Source: Acidimicrobiaceae bacterium (GTDB taxonomy: Bacteria > Actinomycetota > Acidimicrobiia > Acidimicrobiales > Salinilacustritrichaceae). Taken from it: a DNA stretch of 7,835 nt. The position numbers and the translations under genes are program-made. Under the pieces are notes generated by a model. The model searched no databases and was not told the origin of the DNA. It saw nothing but the letters and a program-made list of their open reading frames with translations. Below, piece after piece: positions 6,218 to 7,835 of the stretch (its first letter is position 1; each line of letters starts with the position of its first letter). Location: NCBI GenBank assembly GCA_003476595.1, contig DMTU01000183.1, positions 1-7,835 on the forward strand, read 5' to 3'.

Positions 6218-7667
6218 CGAAGTGGGACACGAGGGCGGCGAGGAGGCCGTCGATGGTGTGGACGTCGGCCTCGACGTCCACGGTGAGGCCGTGCTCCCGG
6301 GCCGTGTCGGCGGTGATCGGGCCGATGCAGGCGACGACGGGCGGGACCGTGTCGCAGACGGCGAGGAAGTTCCGGACCGTGGAGGACGACGTGAACGTGA
6401 CGATGTCGGCCTCGGCAGCGGCGGCGAGCTCGTCGGGGGACGGCGTGCCCTGGACGGTGCGGTAGGCCTCGACCACGTCGACGGTCCAGCCCCGCTCGCG
6501 CAGGGTCTCGGGCAGCACGTCGCGGGCTTCGGCGGCCCGGGCCAGCAGCACCCGACCACCGCCGGCGGGCGGGTCGGGAAAGACCTCCAGCAGGCCCTCG
6601 GCCACGAAGCGCTCGGGGACGAGGTCGGCCTCGACGTTGCCCTCGCGCAGCGCGTCGGCGGTGCCCGGGCCGATCGCCGCCACCTTCGCGTCGCCGAAGG
6701 CGCGGGCGTCGCGGCACTCGGCCAGCAGGCGGCGGGCACCGTTCGGGGAGGTCACCACCACCCAGTCGTTGCCGGCCAGGTCGGCGACGGCCGCGCGCAG
6801 CGCAGCACCCCCGTCGGCCGGGTCGTCGATGCGGATGGCGGGGATCTCCACGGTGGCGGCGCCGAGCTCGCGCAGGCGGGCGACGAGCGATGACGCCTGG
6901 GCCCGGGCCCGGGTGACGACCACGGAGCGACCGAACAGCGGTCGCCGCTCGAACCAGGCCAGGTCGAGGCCGGCGACCGCGCCGATCACGATGGTGGCCG
7001 GTGACTCCAGGTCCTGCGCGGCCAGCGTGCCGAGGGTGGCCCGGACCGTGCGCTGCTCGGCGCGGGTGCCCCAGATGACGGCGGCCGCGGGCGTGTCGGC
7101 GGGCCGTCCGGCGGCCATGAGGCGGTCGCAGATCTTCTGGATCCGGCCCACGCCCATCAGCACGACGATGGTCCCGCCCACCCGCGCCACGGCATCCCAG
7201 TCCACCGAGCCGTCCTCGCCGATGGCCGGGTCCTCGTGGCCGGTGACGACGGTGAAGCTGGTGGAGGAGAACCGCTGGGTCACCGGGATGCCGGCGTAGG
7301 CGGGCACGGCGATCGCGGACGTGATGCCGGGCACGAACTCGAAGGGCACGCCGGCATCGGCGAGGGCCTGGGCCTCCTCACCGCCACGAGCGAACACCGT
7401 CGGATCACCGCCCTTCAGGCGCACGACCGTGGCGCCGGAGCGGCCGTGCTCCACCAGCAGCTCGTTGATGCCCTCCTGGGGCACCCGGGCGTGGCCGGGG
7501 ACCTTGCCGACGTCGATGCGCTGGGCGTGGGAGGGCGCCAGGTCGAGCAGCTCCTCGGCGGACAGCCGGTCGTGCACGACCACGTCGGCCCGCCGGAGCA
7601 GCTCGGCGCCCCGCACGGTCAGCAGGCCGGGGTCGCCCGGGCCGGCGCCGACGAGGTACACGGTCAT
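6210..7667 (-). CDS. cobA-hemD: fused uroporphyrinogen-III C-methyltransferase (SUMT) and uroporphyrinogen-III synthase
   Basis: This 485-residue bifunctional protein has an N-terminal SUMT domain (about 1-241) and a C-terminal HemD domain (about 244-485). SUMT signatures are VGAGPGDPGLLT (6-17), RLKGGDPTVFARGGEE (83-98) and PGITSA (113-118); this domain methylates uroporphyrinogen III twice with S-adenosylmethionine to give precorrin-2 for siroheme or cobalamin. The HemD part begins at FGRSVVVTRARAQAS (245-259) and carries VVTSPNGARRLL (304-315) and TFTSSSTVRNF (424-434); it cyclises hydroxymethylbilane with inversion of ring D. Such fusions are known in Actinobacteria and Firmicutes. The ATG at 7667 begins right at the first SUMT strand. 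A TACGAT hexamer ends 6 nt before it, and there is no Shine-Dalgarno site, which suggests a leaderless message. It is the first gene of the operon leading to the HAD gene, hemB and hemL; no hemC is adjacent, since the next gene upstream is divergent. Confidence 0.95.
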   Translation of the reverse strand: MTVYLVGAGPGDPGLLTVRGAELLRRADVVVHDRLSAEELLDLAPSHAQRIDVGKVPGHARVPQEGINELLVEHGRSGATVVRLKGGDPTVFARGGEEAQALADAGVPFEFVPGITSAIAVPAYAGIPVTQRFSSTSFTVVTGHEDPAIGEDGSVDWDAVARVGGTIVVLMGVGRIQKICDRLMAAGRPADTPAAAVIWGTRAEQRTVRATLGTLAAQDLESPATIVIGAVAGLDLAWFERRPLFGRSVVVTRARAQASSLVARLRELGAATVEIPAIRIDDPADGGAALRAAVADLAGNDWVVVTSPNGARRLLAECRDARAFGDAKVAAIGPGTADALREGNVEADLVPERFVAEGLLEVFPDPPAGGGRVLLARAAEARDVLPETLRERGWTVDVVEAYRTVQGTPSPDELAAAAEADIVTFTSSSTVRNFLAVCDTVPPVVACIGPITADTAREHGLTVDVEADVHTIDGLLAALVSHFDA

Positions 7668-7673
7668 GGCCGC

Positions 7674-7679
7674 ATCGTA
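7674..7679 (-). promoter_or_regulatory. candidate -10 element of the tetrapyrrole operon (leaderless)
   Basis: TACGAT on the minus strand fits the actinobacterial TANNNT pattern and matches four of six positions of TATAAT. Six nucleotides separate it from the ATG of cobA-hemD at 7667, so transcription would start at or next to the A of the ATG. No TTGACA-like -35 is seen at the usual distance. Confidence 0.5.
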
Positions 7680-7702
7680 CGGTCGGGAGCACCGGGTCCC
7701 CG

Positions 7703-7708
7703 TAGCCT
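7703..7708 (+). promoter_or_regulatory. candidate -10 element of the rightward gene (leaderless)
   Basis: TAGCCT on the plus strand fits TANNNT and lies exactly 6 nt before the GTG at 7715. No Shine-Dalgarno site can fit in the space between, so a leaderless transcript is the simplest reading. No recognisable -35 hexamer is present. Confidence 0.45.
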
Positions 7709-7714
7709 GGCGCG

Positions 7715-7835
7715 GTGCCAGCCGACGAGCGCTTCGAAGATGTGGTCGACCCCGTCGACGGCACCCGCTGGCGCATCGACGTGGGCTTCCTCGAGTCGAG
7801 CTGGACCTGCCTGTGGGGCGACGGTTGCCAGGGCA
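7715..7835 (+). CDS. conserved hypothetical protein with WTC...GDGC cysteine motif, N-terminal part (cut by the right edge)
   Basis: Forty codons are visible from GTG at 7715 to the window end with no stop. The start region is acidic (MPADERFEDVVDP), followed by TRWRIDVGFLES and SWTCLWGDGCQG. The two cysteines, Cys32 and Cys38, lie in an aromatic/glycine-rich WTCLWGDGC setting that suggests a metal- or cluster-binding site, with further cysteines probably beyond the edge. From memory it resembles short uncharacterised actinobacterial proteins with an RWTCxxGxGCxGI segment and a later GCC motif, but I cannot name a domain and the recollection needs a search. Codon use (G/C third positions) and the leaderless-type promoter just upstream support a real gene. 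It diverges from the tetrapyrrole operon with 47 bp between start codons, so shared control is possible. No function is assigned. Confidence 0.65.
   Translation, partial: MPADERFEDVVDPVDGTRWRIDVGFLESSWTCLWGDGCQG

Noticed and set aside
6218..6739. Long N-terminal extension of the HAD protein
   Set aside because: This is the wrong frame of the HemD domain; the HAD motif I lies just after the ATG at 6217.
5631..6893. 420-codon plus-strand frame opposite the HAD gene and cobA-hemD
   Set aside because: It is an antisense shadow of two intact conserved genes, with no plausible start region or motif.
7664..7675. Tiny upstream reading frame (ATG CGG CCA TGA) overlapping the cobA-hemD start
   Set aside because: With the inferred leaderless start at 7667 it would not be transcribed in full, and such a 3-codon frame is easily produced by chance.
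1..7835. Search by eye for tRNA/rRNA genes, insertion sequences, CRISPR repeats, attachment sites and strong Rho-independent terminators
   Set aside because: No clover-leaf sequence, transposase motif, spaced direct repeats or hairpin plus T-tract was seen; nearly all bases are in conserved coding sequence.

Overview
The window reads as an ordinary chromosomal stretch of a very GC-rich actinobacterium. A class such as Acidimicrobiia (Ilumatobacter/Iamia type) is my best guess, because the genes are tightly packed with strong G/C third positions, a CarD-family RNA polymerase regulator is present, uroporphyrinogen methyltransferase and uroporphyrinogen-III synthase are fused, and several starts are GTG. 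The taxonomic call is inference from memory of these families. I see no mobile element, CRISPR array, RNA gene or integration scar.

Region 1 (about 1-2616, all on the minus strand) is an oxidative pentose-phosphate operon transcribed right to left: gnd (short-type 6-phosphogluconate dehydrogenase), then zwf (glucose-6-phosphate dehydrogenase) after 1 nt, then after 4 nt an APH(3')-type small-molecule phosphotransferase that runs off the left edge. Gnd and Zwf catalyse the two redox steps from glucose-6-phosphate to ribulose-5-phosphate. The lactonase gene (pgl) is not visible here.

Region 2 (2617-2752) is the only sizeable gap next to gnd and separates it from the divergent carD gene (2753-3280, plus strand), which encodes a CarD/CdnL-type regulator of rRNA and housekeeping transcription. 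carD ends 3 nt from the end of the convergent hemL.

Region 3 (3284-7667, minus strand) is a tetrapyrrole operon transcribed cobA-hemD fusion, then a HAD phosphatase, then hemB, then hemL. The genes overlap by 4-8 nt or lie 22 nt apart. HemL makes 5-aminolevulinate, HemB makes porphobilinogen, HemD closes uroporphyrinogen III, and the SUMT domain diverts it to precorrin-2 for siroheme or cobalamin. hemC and hemA are not in the window.

Region 4 (7668-7835) is a 47-bp divergent promoter region followed by the start of a plus-strand gene of unknown function. Both flanking genes carry a TANNNT -10-like hexamer exactly 6 nt before the start codon, the arrangement expected for leaderless transcripts.

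No undescribed system stands out. The most interesting details are sequence-level ones: atypical residues at two functional CarD positions, cofactor-site residues in Gnd and Zwf that lean away from NADP, the paired leaderless promoters, and the passenger genes in two metabolic operons.
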